Assembly (NCBI RefSeq): GCF_052115485.1 | Contig: NZ_JBFRGU010000002.1 | Span: 434,001-498,000 of the forward strand | Length of the DNA: 64,000 bases | Reading direction: 5' to 3' | DNA from: Microvirga sp052115485 | Lineage (GTDB): Bacteria; Pseudomonadota; Alphaproteobacteria; Rhizobiales; Beijerinckiaceae | In this document: positions 15,683-24,613 of the stretch, piece by piece | Position numbering within the stretch: the stretch's first letter is position 1 | Layout of the letters: every line of letters starts with the position of its first letter | The notes under the pieces: generated by a model | Databases searched by the model: none | Told to the model about the DNA's origin: nothing | Seen by the model: the letters and a program-made list of their open reading frames with translations, nothing else | Program-made: the position numbers and the translations under genes

Positions 15683-17512
15683 ATGTCTGTCACGCAAATC
15701 GTTAACTCGTATCGTAACTCCACTTTTGCGCTTTCAGCAGGAGATGGCCTAAGAGTTATATCTGGCGGAACTATTGACCCCTTGAACGGAGGCAACGCTG
15801 TTACGAGCGGCGGAACAGTATCGTCCATTCAAATTGAAAACGGCGGCAGCATCAACTCGGCACAGGATTCCGCCATTGCCCTAACCTCGACAGTCATTAC
15901 AATATTTGCTCTTGGAAAAATTACGGCACATATACATGGCATTGACTTCCTGGACGACGATGGTTGGGTGATCAATCGCGGTATAATCGATGTCGATGGA
16001 ATTGGTGTCTTATGTGGTGATAGGCTTCTACAATTCAATGGTCGGTCTACCATTACGAATTCCGGCACCATCGACGGCGGTATAGGCGGTGTCTACACTG
16101 GAGATACTCCAGATGAAATCACGAATACTGGAGCCATCAAAGGGGGAAGCTATGCTGTTTCCCTCAATGGAGGGATTGATCTTTACGACGCCCGTGGTGG
16201 AGGCACGTCGATTGGCATTATCGATCTTGGAGCTGGCAACGATCAGGCCTATGGCGGCAATGGAGCCGAAACCTTCTTCGGTGGCGAAGGCAATGACCTG
16301 ATCAATGGCGGCGGCGGCTCGGATACCGCAATCTATACGGGTGCGGCGGATTTTACGGTCAATCTTTCCCTTACGACAGAGCAGAATACAGGCCAGGGCA
16401 ACGATACGCTCATTGGTATTGAAAACCTGATCGGAGGAAGCGGCAACGACACCTTCACCGGCACTTCCACTGCCAATACCTTCACAGGCGGCGGGGGTAA
16501 CGACAGGCTCAATGGCGGGGGCGGCAACGACACGGCCGTGTTCTCGGGGATAAGAGCCGAGTATGATATTATGCCAAGCATAACCGGCAGCTACATCGTG
16601 GAGGATCTTGTCGATGGCCGTGACGGGATCGACCGGCTCAGCAACATCCGCTTCGCCCTGTTCAACGGCGTGCGAGAGGTTCTTTACAACACGAAGCCGG
16701 ACAGTGTGGCCCTGTCGAAGACGGTGTTTGCGGAAAATCTCCTCGCCAACACGCCGCTCGCCACCCTCTCGGCGCATGATGCGGAAGGTGATGCGATCAC
16801 CTACACCCTGACGGATCCCACCGGCACGTTCAAGCTCGACGGCACCACCCTCGTGCTGCTCAAAGCCCTCGATTATGAGACGAAGACTGGTTACACCGTC
16901 ACGGTGACCGCCAAGGACCAGTACGGCCTGGCGACTACGCAGGAGATCGCTCTCGCCATCACAGACATCGGCGACACTCCCGGCACTCCCGGCGATCCCG
17001 GCACCGCCTTCGACCTGCCGCTCACGCTGACCGGCACAGCCGGTGCGGACACGCTGGCTGGACGGGGCAACAACGACGTGATCTCCGGCCTTGCCGGCAA
17101 GGACCAGCTCTATGGCAATAACGGCAACGACAAGCTCTCCGGTGGCCTGGGCAACGACAAGCTCACGGGTGGCGCAGGCCAGGACATCTTCGTGTTCGAC
17201 GCCAAGCTGTCGAAGACCAACACGCTCAACAAAAAACAGAACCTGGACAAGATCCTAGACTTCGTGGCGGCGGACGACACGATCCATCTGGCGAAAAGCG
17301 TGTTCACCAAGATAGCTAAGAAGGGCGTGCTCAAGAAGGGCGAGTTCTATGCCGGCACCAAGGCGCACGATGGAGACGATCACGTTATCTACAACAAGAA
17401 GACGGGTGCACTTTTCTACGATGCGGACGGTAACGGCACCAAGGAAGCGATCCAGTTCGCCACGCTGCAGAAGTTCCTAAAGCTTACCAACCTCGACTTC
17501 TTCGCCGTCTGA
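15683..17512 (+). CDS. Large RTX-type calcium-binding protein (RTX2)
   Basis: This 609-residue protein uses the ATG of MSVTQIVNSYRNS. Residues 1-170 are rich in Gly, Ser and Thr with GGT-type repeats like those of beta-helical adhesin passengers. RTX repeats of the GGEGNDLINGGGG type occupy about 180-215 and 235-285. A cadherin-like stretch follows (about 340-440: LSAHDAEGDAITYTL). A final RTX block lies at about 455-505 and a C-terminal module ends in DFFAV. That module is homologous to the one in RTX1 (FVFD, DDTI, AHDGDD and YNKKTG match in order). No signal peptide is seen and no type I secretion genes lie nearby. The 5' third has lower GC than the flanks, suggesting acquisition by transfer. 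Function unknown. Confidence 0.82.
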   Translation: MSVTQIVNSYRNSTFALSAGDGLRVISGGTIDPLNGGNAVTSGGTVSSIQIENGGSINSAQDSAIALTSTVITIFALGKITAHIHGIDFLDDDGWVINRGIIDVDGIGVLCGDRLLQFNGRSTITNSGTIDGGIGGVYTGDTPDEITNTGAIKGGSYAVSLNGGIDLYDARGGGTSIGIIDLGAGNDQAYGGNGAETFFGGEGNDLINGGGGSDTAIYTGAADFTVNLSLTTEQNTGQGNDTLIGIENLIGGSGNDTFTGTSTANTFTGGGGNDRLNGGGGNDTAVFSGIRAEYDIMPSITGSYIVEDLVDGRDGIDRLSNIRFALFNGVREVLYNTKPDSVALSKTVFAENLLANTPLATLSAHDAEGDAITYTLTDPTGTFKLDGTTLVLLKALDYETKTGYTVTVTAKDQYGLATTQEIALAITDIGDTPGTPGDPGTAFDLPLTLTGTAGADTLAGRGNNDVISGLAGKDQLYGNNGNDKLSGGLGNDKLTGGAGQDIFVFDAKLSKTNTLNKKQNLDKILDFVAADDTIHLAKSVFTKIAKKGVLKKGEFYAGTKAHDGDDHVIYNKKTGALFYDADGNGTKEAIQFATLQKFLKLTNLDFFAV

Positions 17513-17532
17513 CGTGATCCTGGCGTTACGCC

Positions 17533-18879
17533 CTACTTCCGCTCCTTGTCGAACGGGTTCTTGCCCATACGCAGCAGCATGCGGATCGGCACGCCGGGGA
17601 GTTCGAAGGACTCGCGCAGGCTGTTGACGAGATAGCGCGTGAAACTCTTCGGAAGCGCGTCGAGCTGATTGCCGAAAAGAGCGAAGGTCGGCGGACGCGA
17701 CTTGATCTGCGTCATGTAGCGGATCTTGATGCGGCGTCCCGACACCGCCGGCGGCGGGTTGGCTTCGAGCGCATCGCTGAGCCATTGGTTGATGCGAGCC
17801 GTCGAAACGCGCTTGTTCCAGGTTTCGTAGACCTGCATCACCGCCTTCATGAGCGGATCGATGCCGCTGCCGGCAAGACCAGACAATGGCACGACAGGCG
17901 CGCCCTTCACCTGTGGCAGGAGACGGTGCGCCTTTTCCTTCAAGTCTTTCAACAGGCCCGGCTGATCGGCGACAAGATCCCACTTGTTGAGACCGATCAC
18001 CAGGGCGCGGCCCTCTTGCTCGATCAGGTCGACGATGGAGAGATCCTGCTTTTCGAACGGGATCGTCGCATCGAGCAGAACGATCACCACTTCCGCGAAG
18101 CGAACCGCGCGCAAGGCATCGGCGACGGAGAGTTTCTCGAGCTTGTCCTCGACCCGCGCGCGCTTGCGCAGGCCCGCCGTGTCGAACAGCTTGACCGGCT
18201 TGCCGCGCCATTCCCAATCAAGCGAAATGGAATCGCGCGTGATGCCGGCTTCAGGTCCCGTGAGCAAACGCTCCTGCCCGAGCATTTGATTGATGAGGGT
18301 GGACTTGCCCGCGTTCGGACGCCCGACGATGGCGACCTGCAACGGCTTGCCGGCATGATCGTCCTCTTCCGCCACATCGTCGGGATGCGGGAAGTGCGGC
18401 ATCAAGGCCTCGAAGAGATCCGCGAAGCCGTCGCCATGCTCGGCGGAAAGCGGCACGGGATCGCCGAGACCGAGCGAGAACGATTCGTAAGCGCCCGCCA
18501 TACCTGCCCCACCCTCCGCCTTGTTGGCGATGAGGATCACGGGCTTGCCGGAACGGCGCACCATTTCCGCGAAGGGCCGGTCGGCCGGGAGAATGCCGAC
18601 GCGCGCGTCGATGACGAACAGCAGCACGTCGGCATCGCCGATGGCGGCCTCCGTCTGCGCGCGCATACGTCCAAGAAGAGAAGATTCGTCCGCCTCTTCG
18701 AGACCAGCGGTATCGAAGACGCGGAATTCGAGGTCGCCTAAGCGCGCATCGCCTTCGCGACGGTCGCGGGTCACGCCGGGACGGTCATCGACCAGCGCGA
18801 GTTTCTTGCCGACGAGGCGGTTGAAGAGTGTCGATTTGCCGACATTCGGCCGTCCGACGATGGCGACGGTTGGCGTCAT
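17533..18879 (-). CDS. der: Ribosome-associated GTPase Der (EngA)
   Basis: Der is an essential GTPase with two tandem G domains that acts in maturation of the large ribosomal subunit. The start is the ATG of MTPTVAIVGRPNVGKS, giving 448 residues. The open frame upstream lacks homology and overlaps the preceding gene. G1 of domain 1 is residues 9-17 with DTAG at 56-59; G1 of domain 2 is 186-194, with DTAGLRK and NKWD. The C-terminal KH-like domain follows. The G4 motif of domain 1 reads NKAE (119-122) rather than NKxD. It lies on the minus strand 14 bp downstream of the TPR gene. Confidence 0.95.
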   Translation of the reverse strand: MTPTVAIVGRPNVGKSTLFNRLVGKKLALVDDRPGVTRDRREGDARLGDLEFRVFDTAGLEEADESSLLGRMRAQTEAAIGDADVLLFVIDARVGILPADRPFAEMVRRSGKPVILIANKAEGGAGMAGAYESFSLGLGDPVPLSAEHGDGFADLFEALMPHFPHPDDVAEEDDHAGKPLQVAIVGRPNAGKSTLINQMLGQERLLTGPEAGITRDSISLDWEWRGKPVKLFDTAGLRKRARVEDKLEKLSVADALRAVRFAEVVIVLLDATIPFEKQDLSIVDLIEQEGRALVIGLNKWDLVADQPGLLKDLKEKAHRLLPQVKGAPVVPLSGLAGSGIDPLMKAVMQVYETWNKRVSTARINQWLSDALEANPPPAVSGRRIKIRYMTQIKSRPPTFALFGNQLDALPKSFTRYLVNSLRESFELPGVPIRMLLRMGKNPFDKERK

Positions 18880-18893
18880 GTCTGCGCCCCTAC

Positions 18894-19565
18894 TTATTGC
18901 GTCACGGTGACGGGACCGCCAGCCACGAGCGCTGTGTAGACGGCCAGGCGCTGGCGCAGCGCCTGCGGCGTCTCGCGGTCGGCGGCGATCTGGTCGAACC
19001 AGCGGCCAGCATAGTCCATGTCCCCCGCCTTCAGACCGGAAAGGCCAAGAAGCTCGCGCGCGGAATGCCGCCATGCATTGCCCGGGGTCGCGATGCGCTC
19101 CAGTTCGGGACGGATCTTCGCCGGATCGGCGGTATCGATCTGAAGCCATGCGCTGCGCAGGCGCGCCAGATCCTGCCACAAAGCCGAAACCTTGGCGTCC
19201 TTGGTCAGCGCGTCGTAGGCGCTTGCGCCGTTTTCAGGATTCTGCTTGCCAAGTTCGGCCGCGAGACGGAAGCGGGCAAGCAGAGCGTAGCCGCCCTCGC
19301 CTTCCTTGATCAGAGCCTCGAAAGCGGCTTCCGATTCCTTGGCTTTGTTGTCGCGATCGAGCTTGAGAGCGTCCTCATAGCGCTCGGCGGCGGCCTGGGC
19401 GCGCATCTCCTGCGAGTGCTCCCAATAACGCCAGCCACCGACAAGCGCGACGATGAGCACGGCGATACCGATGATCACGCCGTTGTAGCGTTTCCAGATC
19501 TGCGCGACCTGGTCCCGGCGAAATTCCTCATCGACCTCGCGAATGAACTCGTCGTTCGGCGCCAT
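18894..19565 (-). CDS. TPR-like membrane-anchored protein (YfgM-like)
   Basis: The 223-residue protein has a charged cytoplasmic N-terminus, one membrane segment (about residues 28-46) and a long helical, Ala/Leu-rich periplasmic domain that fits a TPR_21 fold. In gammaproteobacteria the equivalent YfgM lies just upstream of bamB and der and works with PpiD at the Sec translocon. Here it precedes der directly but no bamB is present between them. The assignment rests on architecture and gene order. Confidence 0.8.
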   Translation of the reverse strand: MAPNDEFIREVDEEFRRDQVAQIWKRYNGVIIGIAVLIVALVGGWRYWEHSQEMRAQAAAERYEDALKLDRDNKAKESEAAFEALIKEGEGGYALLARFRLAAELGKQNPENGASAYDALTKDAKVSALWQDLARLRSAWLQIDTADPAKIRPELERIATPGNAWRHSARELLGLSGLKAGDMDYAGRWFDQIAADRETPQALRQRLAVYTALVAGGPVTVTQ

Positions 19566-19648
19566 GTATCTCCCGCGGCCGAAAAGCCGCCTCCTTCAAA
19601 AACGAACAGGTCGCCTACCACAGCGTCCCCGAGAAGGCGAGAGCCCGT

Positions 19649-20491
19649 TCATGTCGCGGGTTTTTTCTCGGCAGGCTTTTTCTCCGCATAGGTATGCTCC
19701 GGCCCCGGAAAGGCGCGGGAGCGAACGTCCTTGGCGTAGGCCTCGACCGCCTGGGCGATCTGGGGCCCGAGTTCGCCGTAGCGCTTGACGAATTTCGGCA
19801 CCCACGGGGACAAGCCGAGCATGTCCTCAAGCACGAGGACCTGGCCGTCGCAGGCGGGCGAAGCGCCGATTCCGATGGTGGGGATGGCAATGGATTGCGT
19901 GATTTCCCGCGCCAACGGCTCCGCCACGGCCTCGACCACGACGGAGAAAGCTCCCGCATCCGCCACCGCCTTTGCGTCGGCCAGAATCGCGGGCCAATCG
20001 GCGCGGTCACGCCCCTGCGCCTTGAAGGAGCCGAGGGTATTGATGTGCTGTGGGGTGAGGCCGATATGGGCCATCACCGGAACGCCCCGCTCGGAGAGGA
20101 ACCGCACGGTCTCCGCCATGCGCGCCCCGCCTTCCATCTTGATCGCGCCGCAGCCGGTTTCCTTGAGCACACGCACGGCCGTGCGGAAGGCCTGCTCCTT
20201 GCTCTCCTCGAAGGAGCCGAAGGGCAGATCGACCACCACAAGCGCGCGGTTCGATCCGCGCATCACGGCGAGCGCCTGAAGGATCATCATGTCGAGCGTG
20301 ACCGGCACGGTGGTTTCGAGACCGTGCATGACCATGCCGAGTGAATCCCCAACCAGGATGACATCGGCATGCTGGTCGATGAGCCGCGCCGTGTGAGCAT
20401 GGTAGGAGGTCAAGACCACGATGGGCTCGCCGCCCTTTCGCGCGCGAATGTCGGGCGCCGTCAGGCGACGGATATCGGATTGCACGGACAT
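19649..20491 (-). CDS. panB: 3-methyl-2-oxobutanoate hydroxymethyltransferase
   Basis: PanB transfers a hydroxymethyl group from methylene-tetrahydrofolate to ketoisovalerate, giving ketopantoate for pantothenate and CoA synthesis. The 280-residue protein has the barrel's Mg2+-binding segments VGDSLGMVMHG (about 47-57), VVVDLPFGS and IKMEGG. The catalytic glutamate region lies at about residues 180-190 (FSVVVEAVAEPLA). The C-terminal tail is unusually repetitive and charged (AEKKPAEKKPAT). panC is not adjacent in this window. The gene starts a few bases after the NnrU gene on the same strand. Confidence 0.95.
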   Translation of the reverse strand: MSVQSDIRRLTAPDIRARKGGEPIVVLTSYHAHTARLIDQHADVILVGDSLGMVMHGLETTVPVTLDMMILQALAVMRGSNRALVVVDLPFGSFEESKEQAFRTAVRVLKETGCGAIKMEGGARMAETVRFLSERGVPVMAHIGLTPQHINTLGSFKAQGRDRADWPAILADAKAVADAGAFSVVVEAVAEPLAREITQSIAIPTIGIGASPACDGQVLVLEDMLGLSPWVPKFVKRYGELGPQIAQAVEAYAKDVRSRAFPGPEHTYAEKKPAEKKPAT

Positions 20492-20497
20492 GAAACT

Positions 20498-21094
20498 CTA
20501 ACCTTGGAGAGATGGCAGAACAGGAACGCCGATGAGCCACGGATGAAGCCAAACGGCAAAGACGACATAGGCCACTGTCCCTACCACAACGGCAAGCACA
20601 TCATTGCCGATTGTGCGGGACGGCGTCGCGGGGCCGCCGTGATCCACCACTTCGTCGCGACGCTTCACGCTGATCCGCGCGATGACCGCCCAGACCAGGA
20701 TGGACCCGAAGAGGAGAATCGACCCGAGATCGCCGTTGGCGAGAAGATGCGCGAAGGCCCAGATTTTCACGCCCGCGAGCATCGGGTGCTTCAGCCGCGC
20801 TTTGATCCAGCCAGGAAAATAGGCTGCGGCGAGGCAGACGAACGCGATCCAGACCAAAAGCAAGGTGAGATGGCGCGTCCAGATCGGTGGCTCCCAAACG
20901 GGGATGTAGCCCGCATGGCGGTATTGGCCGTAGCCGATGACGATGACGACGAGTCCGATGAGCGAAATAACCGAATAGAGCGCTTTATAAGGCCCTTCGC
21001 CGAGGGCGGAGATCAGCCGGGATCGGGCTCCCCGCACCATCGTGAAGGCGTGCACACCGAGAAAGACGATCAAACCCAGGACCAGAAGCGCCAC
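20498..21094 (-). CDS. NnrU family membrane protein
   Basis: This 198-residue polytopic membrane protein has about five to six hydrophobic segments. The NnrU family's conserved HPMLAGVKIWAFAHLLANGD lies near residues 102-121. NnrU was named from denitrification clusters and related proteins include carotenoid and isoprenoid isomerases. Nothing here points to denitrification, since its neighbour is panB. It starts with GTG at 21092-21094, preceded by AGAGGA; an upstream ATG is out of frame. Function is unknown in this context. Confidence 0.82.
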   Translation of the reverse strand: MALLVLGLIVFLGVHAFTMVRGARSRLISALGEGPYKALYSVISLIGLVVIVIGYGQYRHAGYIPVWEPPIWTRHLTLLLVWIAFVCLAAAYFPGWIKARLKHPMLAGVKIWAFAHLLANGDLGSILLFGSILVWAVIARISVKRRDEVVDHGGPATPSRTIGNDVLAVVVGTVAYVVFAVWLHPWLIGVPVLPSLQG

Positions 21095-21396
21095 GAGCCA
21101 TTCCTCTTGGGGAAGCAGAGGCGCGACTATAGCGGGGGCTCGTCTTGGATGCCATTCCTATCCGTAGAGTCGCCCCAGATCAGACTGGAATAAAGAGCGC
21201 GCAAAACTTTATTGCCAAAGAGCCACCGGAAACGGATGCTCAATTTTAAGGCATTGAGTTCATTTGACATCTTTCGCCATCCCATACTCGCCTTAAGTCG
21301 GATGTGATTGGTTCAATACCTGTCTAGCGGACAGGTCTAAAGTTGGTTAGCTAGGCTGGAACGATAGACCAAAACTCAATAAAACGGGGGAAACAG
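21095..21396 (+). promoter_or_regulatory. Divergent promoter region between NnrU and TRAP genes
   Basis: This 302-bp gap is richer in A+T than the genes. TTGACA at 21264-21269 is a good -35 element, but its best -10 match (CATACT, 21283-21288) is only 13 bp away. The transcription start is therefore uncertain. A palindrome at 21318-21336 and a good GGGGGA ribosome-binding site before the dctQ GTG are the clearest features. No gene is seen. Confidence 0.35.
21318..21336. promoter_or_regulatory. Operator-like inverted repeat upstream of the TRAP permease genes
   Basis: Perfect 7-bp arms ACCTGTC and GACAGGT flank a 5-bp centre (TAGCG). The site lies 60 bp before the dctQ start codon. Size and symmetry fit a binding site for a dimeric repressor such as a GntR/FCD protein, a class that often controls TRAP transporters. 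No regulator gene lies next to it, so the assignment is inference. Confidence 0.45.
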
Positions 21397-22017
21397 GTGA
21401 CGGCACTTCTCAAACTGTCCCGCGCCATCGATGCCATGAACGTGCGCATCGGCAAGACAGCGGCCTGGGCCATCGTCCTGGCCATCCTCATCTCGTCGAT
21501 CAACGCCATCATCCGCCGCATCTTCGGTGTGTCGTCGAATGCCTGGCTCGAGGCACAATGGTACCTGTTCGGCGCGGTCTTCATGCTCTGTGCCCCCTGG
21601 ACCTTGAAGGCAAACGAACACATCCGCATCGACATCATCTCGAACATACTCTCGAAGCGCGGGCGGGACCGGATCGACCTGTTCGGCCTCATCTTCTTCC
21701 TGTTCCCCTTCGTCGCGGTGATGACCTATCTGTCGATCCCCTATTTCGCGCGCTCCTTCACCTCAGGCGAAGTGTCGTCCAACGCGGGCGGGTTGCCGAT
21801 CTGGCCGGCAAAGGGGCTCATCCTGCTGGGCTTCATCCTGCTGTTCATTCAATGGCTGAGCGAACTCATCAAGCGCATCGCGATCATGACCGGCAAGCTC
21901 CAAGACGAGCACGACGCAGGCAACAGCCCTGAAGCAGAGGCCGAGCGGCTTCTCACCACGCTGGCCGATCCCGTCAATCCAACAGGCGGCGAACCTCCGG
22001 GCGACGGCATCCGCTAG
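21397..22017 (+). CDS. TRAP transporter small permease subunit (DctQ type)
   Basis: The 206-residue protein has four predicted membrane helices (about 22-40, 50-70, 95-115 and 135-160), as expected for the DctQ subunit of a tripartite ATP-independent periplasmic transporter. EAQWYLFGAVFMLCAPWTLKANEHIRIDI matches the family's helix 2 and loop. The start is GTG at 21397 with GGGGGA seven bases upstream. It precedes the large subunit gene by 44 bp. No DctP solute-binding protein is encoded on either side. Confidence 0.88.
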   Translation: MTALLKLSRAIDAMNVRIGKTAAWAIVLAILISSINAIIRRIFGVSSNAWLEAQWYLFGAVFMLCAPWTLKANEHIRIDIISNILSKRGRDRIDLFGLIFFLFPFVAVMTYLSIPYFARSFTSGEVSSNAGGLPIWPAKGLILLGFILLFIQWLSELIKRIAIMTGKLQDEHDAGNSPEAEAERLLTTLADPVNPTGGEPPGDGIR

Positions 22018-22061
22018 TCGCACCCGCGCCCTCATACCATTTCTCTCGGAGCTTTCGCCCC

Positions 22062-23942
22062 ATGGCTGTGTTGATTGCCCAAAACCTCGCGCCGATCATG
22101 TTCGCGGCGCTCGTGATCTTTCTGCTGCTCGGATATCCCGTCGCTTTCTCATTGGCCGCAAACGGCCTTTTGTTCTTCTTCGTCGCCGTCGAACTCGCCC
22201 CTCTCGCGCCGCAGACCATCACACTCTCCTGGCCCCTCCTGCAGGCGCTGCCCGAGCGTGTCTACGGCACCATGTCGAACGAGGTGCTGCTGGCGATTCC
22301 ATTCTTCACCTTCATGGGGTTGATCCTCGAACGCTCTGGGATGGCGGAAGACCTGCTCGACACCATTGGCCAGCTTTTCGGGCCGGTGCGCGGCGGTCTC
22401 GCCTACGCGGTGATTTTCGTGGGTGCGCTCCTTGCTGCCACCACCGGCGTTGTCGCGGCTTCCGTGATTTCCATGGGCCTGATCTCGCTGCCGATCATGC
22501 TTCGCTACGGTTATGACCGCCGCCTTGCCTCGGGCGTCATCGCAGCGTCGGGTACTCTCGCGCAGATCATTCCGCCGTCTCTCGTTCTGATCGTCATGGC
22601 CGACCAGCTCGGCCGCTCGGTCGGCGACATGTATGAAGGCGCATTCCTGCCGGGCATTATCCTGGCTGGTCTTTACGCCGGTTACGTCTTCCTGGTTTCG
22701 GTCATCTTCCCGAAGGCCGCTCCCGGCCTGCCGCCGGAGGCTATCGGCTTCAAGGAGCCCAACGGCGCGCGCGGCGTCTGGCAGCTCGGCATTCTGGTGC
22801 TGTTCTCCGGCTTCGTCGGCTATTACGTGCTGTCGCAGACCGACACGAAGGCAGGCGCGGATTTCGTCATCCTGACCATCTGTACCGCGACCGTCGTCGC
22901 CCTCTTCTGTGCGCTCCTGAACCTCTTCCTCGGCGCCAAAAGGATTGTGGCGTCGGCTGTGCTGACCGCCATTCTGCTCGGCGCCTATTACTGGCTGAAG
23001 CAGCACGATCATCCGGGACTCGGTCTTCTCGCGGAAATGATCGCCGCCGGCGCGCTTTATGCGTTCGTCGTCGGCCTCGTGGAACGCTTCTCCGGCCTTC
23101 GCCTGATGTCCAACATGGCGCAACAGGTCACGTTCGTGATGGTGCCCCCGCTGCTCCTCATCTTCCTCGTGCTCGGCACCATCTTCATCGGTGTCGCGAC
23201 GCCGACGGAAGGCGGCGCCATGGGCGCACTCGGTTCGGTGATCCTTGCCGCCATCAAGCGCAAGCTCGACAACAACCCGAAGCGCTTCAACTTCGAACTG
23301 GTGAAGCAGGCAACGGAAGCAACCGCCAAGCTGTCGGCGTTCGTGCTGTTCATCCTGATCGGCGCGCGCGTGTTCTCGCTCACCTTCTACGGTGTGAACG
23401 GCCATATTTGGGTGGAGCATCTGTTGACCTCGCTTCCAGGCGGCCAGGTCGGCTTCCTGATCTTCGTCAACATTCTGGTGTTCTTCCTCGCCTTCTTCCT
23501 CGACTTCTTCGAGCTGGCCTTCATTATCGTGCCGCTGCTCGGCCCCGCCGCAGAGAAGCTCGGCATCGACCTGATCTGGTTCGGCGTCATGCTCGGCGTG
23601 AACATGCAGACCTCGTTCATGCACCCGCCTTTCGGCTTCGCCCTGTTCTTCCTGCGCTCGGTGGCACCGAAAGTGCCTTATATCGACCGCATCACGGGCA
23701 AGCGCATGGAGCCTATCACCACGGGCCAGATCTACTGGGGCTCGATTCCCTTCGTGATCATCCAGCTCATCATGGTGGCAATCGTCGTTATCTTCCCGCA
23801 AATCGTGATGCACTACAAAAGCTCGGGCACACAGGTCGACCCTGCCGCCGTGCAAAAGAAGCTCGATGAGCTTCTGATGCCGGGTCTCGATAACCCCGGT
23901 GGCGGATTGCCGCCTCTCAATCTAGAACCGCCGAAATTCTAA
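22062..23942 (+). CDS. TRAP transporter large permease subunit (DctM type)
   Basis: This 626-residue DctM protein imports an organic acid or related solute, powered by an ion gradient. It is longer than the usual 430 residues. An insertion around residues 220-340 adds several membrane segments and divides the typical DctM core, as seen in the mannitol/chloroaromatic-type large TRAP permeases. Conserved DctM segments include LLAIPFFTFMGLILERSGMA and VATPTEGGAMGALGS. The substrate cannot be deduced without the binding protein, which is missing here. A terminator follows the gene. Confidence 0.88.
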   Translation: MAVLIAQNLAPIMFAALVIFLLLGYPVAFSLAANGLLFFFVAVELAPLAPQTITLSWPLLQALPERVYGTMSNEVLLAIPFFTFMGLILERSGMAEDLLDTIGQLFGPVRGGLAYAVIFVGALLAATTGVVAASVISMGLISLPIMLRYGYDRRLASGVIAASGTLAQIIPPSLVLIVMADQLGRSVGDMYEGAFLPGIILAGLYAGYVFLVSVIFPKAAPGLPPEAIGFKEPNGARGVWQLGILVLFSGFVGYYVLSQTDTKAGADFVILTICTATVVALFCALLNLFLGAKRIVASAVLTAILLGAYYWLKQHDHPGLGLLAEMIAAGALYAFVVGLVERFSGLRLMSNMAQQVTFVMVPPLLLIFLVLGTIFIGVATPTEGGAMGALGSVILAAIKRKLDNNPKRFNFELVKQATEATAKLSAFVLFILIGARVFSLTFYGVNGHIWVEHLLTSLPGGQVGFLIFVNILVFFLAFFLDFFELAFIIVPLLGPAAEKLGIDLIWFGVMLGVNMQTSFMHPPFGFALFFLRSVAPKVPYIDRITGKRMEPITTGQIYWGSIPFVIIQLIMVAIVVIFPQIVMHYKSSGTQVDPAAVQKKLDELLMPGLDNPGGGLPPLNLEPPKF

Positions 23943-23973
23943 TAACGGCGGAGCCACTCGGAACGGCTGAGCA

Positions 23974-24008
23974 AGGGCAGATCCTCGGGACCTGCCCTTC
24001 TTCTTTTC
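23974..24008 (+). terminator. Intrinsic terminator after the TRAP permease genes
   Basis: Perfect 8-bp arms AAGGGCAG and CTGCCCTT flank an 11-nt loop and lead into CTTCTTTTC, 31 bp past the dctM stop. It closes the dctQM transcript. Confidence 0.75.
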
Positions 24009-24063
24009 GGCGGCGCGGATTATTGATGATGCGACCGCTGCACCAGAATTCGAGAGACCCCTC

Positions 24064-24603
24064 ATGTCCACTCTACGTCACCCCGTCGAAATACCTGTGA
24101 TCGAGAGCGAGCGCCTGATCCTGCGCGGTCATCGACGCGAAGATTTCGGCGACAGCTTCGCCATGTGGTCCGAGCCCGAAGTGACGCGCTTTATCGGCGG
24201 AAAGCCGTCCTCGCAGGAAGAAGTCTGGACCCGCCTGCTGCGCTATGTGGGCCATTGGGCCGTGCTCGGATTCGGCTACTGGATCGTGGAAGAAAAGGCG
24301 ACCGGCCGCTTTCTCGGTGAAGTCGGCTTCGCCGATTTCATGCGCGATATCGAACCGTCCTTGACGGAGATGCCGGAGATCGGATGGGCGCTCGCGCCAC
24401 ACGCCCACGGCAAGGGCTACGCAACGGAGGCCGTCCAGGCCGCCCTCACCTGGGGCGATGCCCATTTCGGATCGCGGCGCACCGTCTGCATCATTGCTCC
24501 ATCGAACACGCCATCACTGCGGGTAGCGGAGAAATGTGGTTATCGAGAATTCGTGCGGACAACTTACAAAGAGAAACAGACGATCTTGTTCGCGCGCGGC
24601 TGA
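24064..24603 (+). CDS. GNAT family N-acetyltransferase (RimJ/RimL-like)
   Basis: This 179-residue acetyltransferase belongs to the GNAT group that includes RimJ and RimL. The N-terminus (ESERLILRGHRREDF) and the acetyl-CoA loop PHAHGKGYATEAV (about 117-129) are typical. The C-terminal NTPSLRVAEKCGYREF is also a family hallmark. The acceptor, a protein N-terminus or a small amine, cannot be told from sequence. It stands alone between a terminator and a family A repeat. Confidence 0.85.
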   Translation: MSTLRHPVEIPVIESERLILRGHRREDFGDSFAMWSEPEVTRFIGGKPSSQEEVWTRLLRYVGHWAVLGFGYWIVEEKATGRFLGEVGFADFMRDIEPSLTEMPEIGWALAPHAHGKGYATEAVQAALTWGDAHFGSRRTVCIIAPSNTPSLRVAEKCGYREFVRTTYKEKQTILFARG

Positions 24604-24613
24604 CACCACGCAG

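Noticed and set aside
18880..19179. N-terminal extension of der by 100 codons
   Set aside because: It overlaps the upstream TPR gene in another frame and Der proteins begin at the P-loop segment used here.
20498..21094. A denitrification gene cluster suggested by NnrU
   Set aside because: No nir, nor or nos gene lies near; the neighbour is panB, so the name reflects only family membership.
22149..23855. A 568-codon minus-strand frame opposite the DctM gene
   Set aside because: The composition is that of a shadow of a membrane protein (very rich in His, Asp, Glu and Gln) and no family is recognisable.
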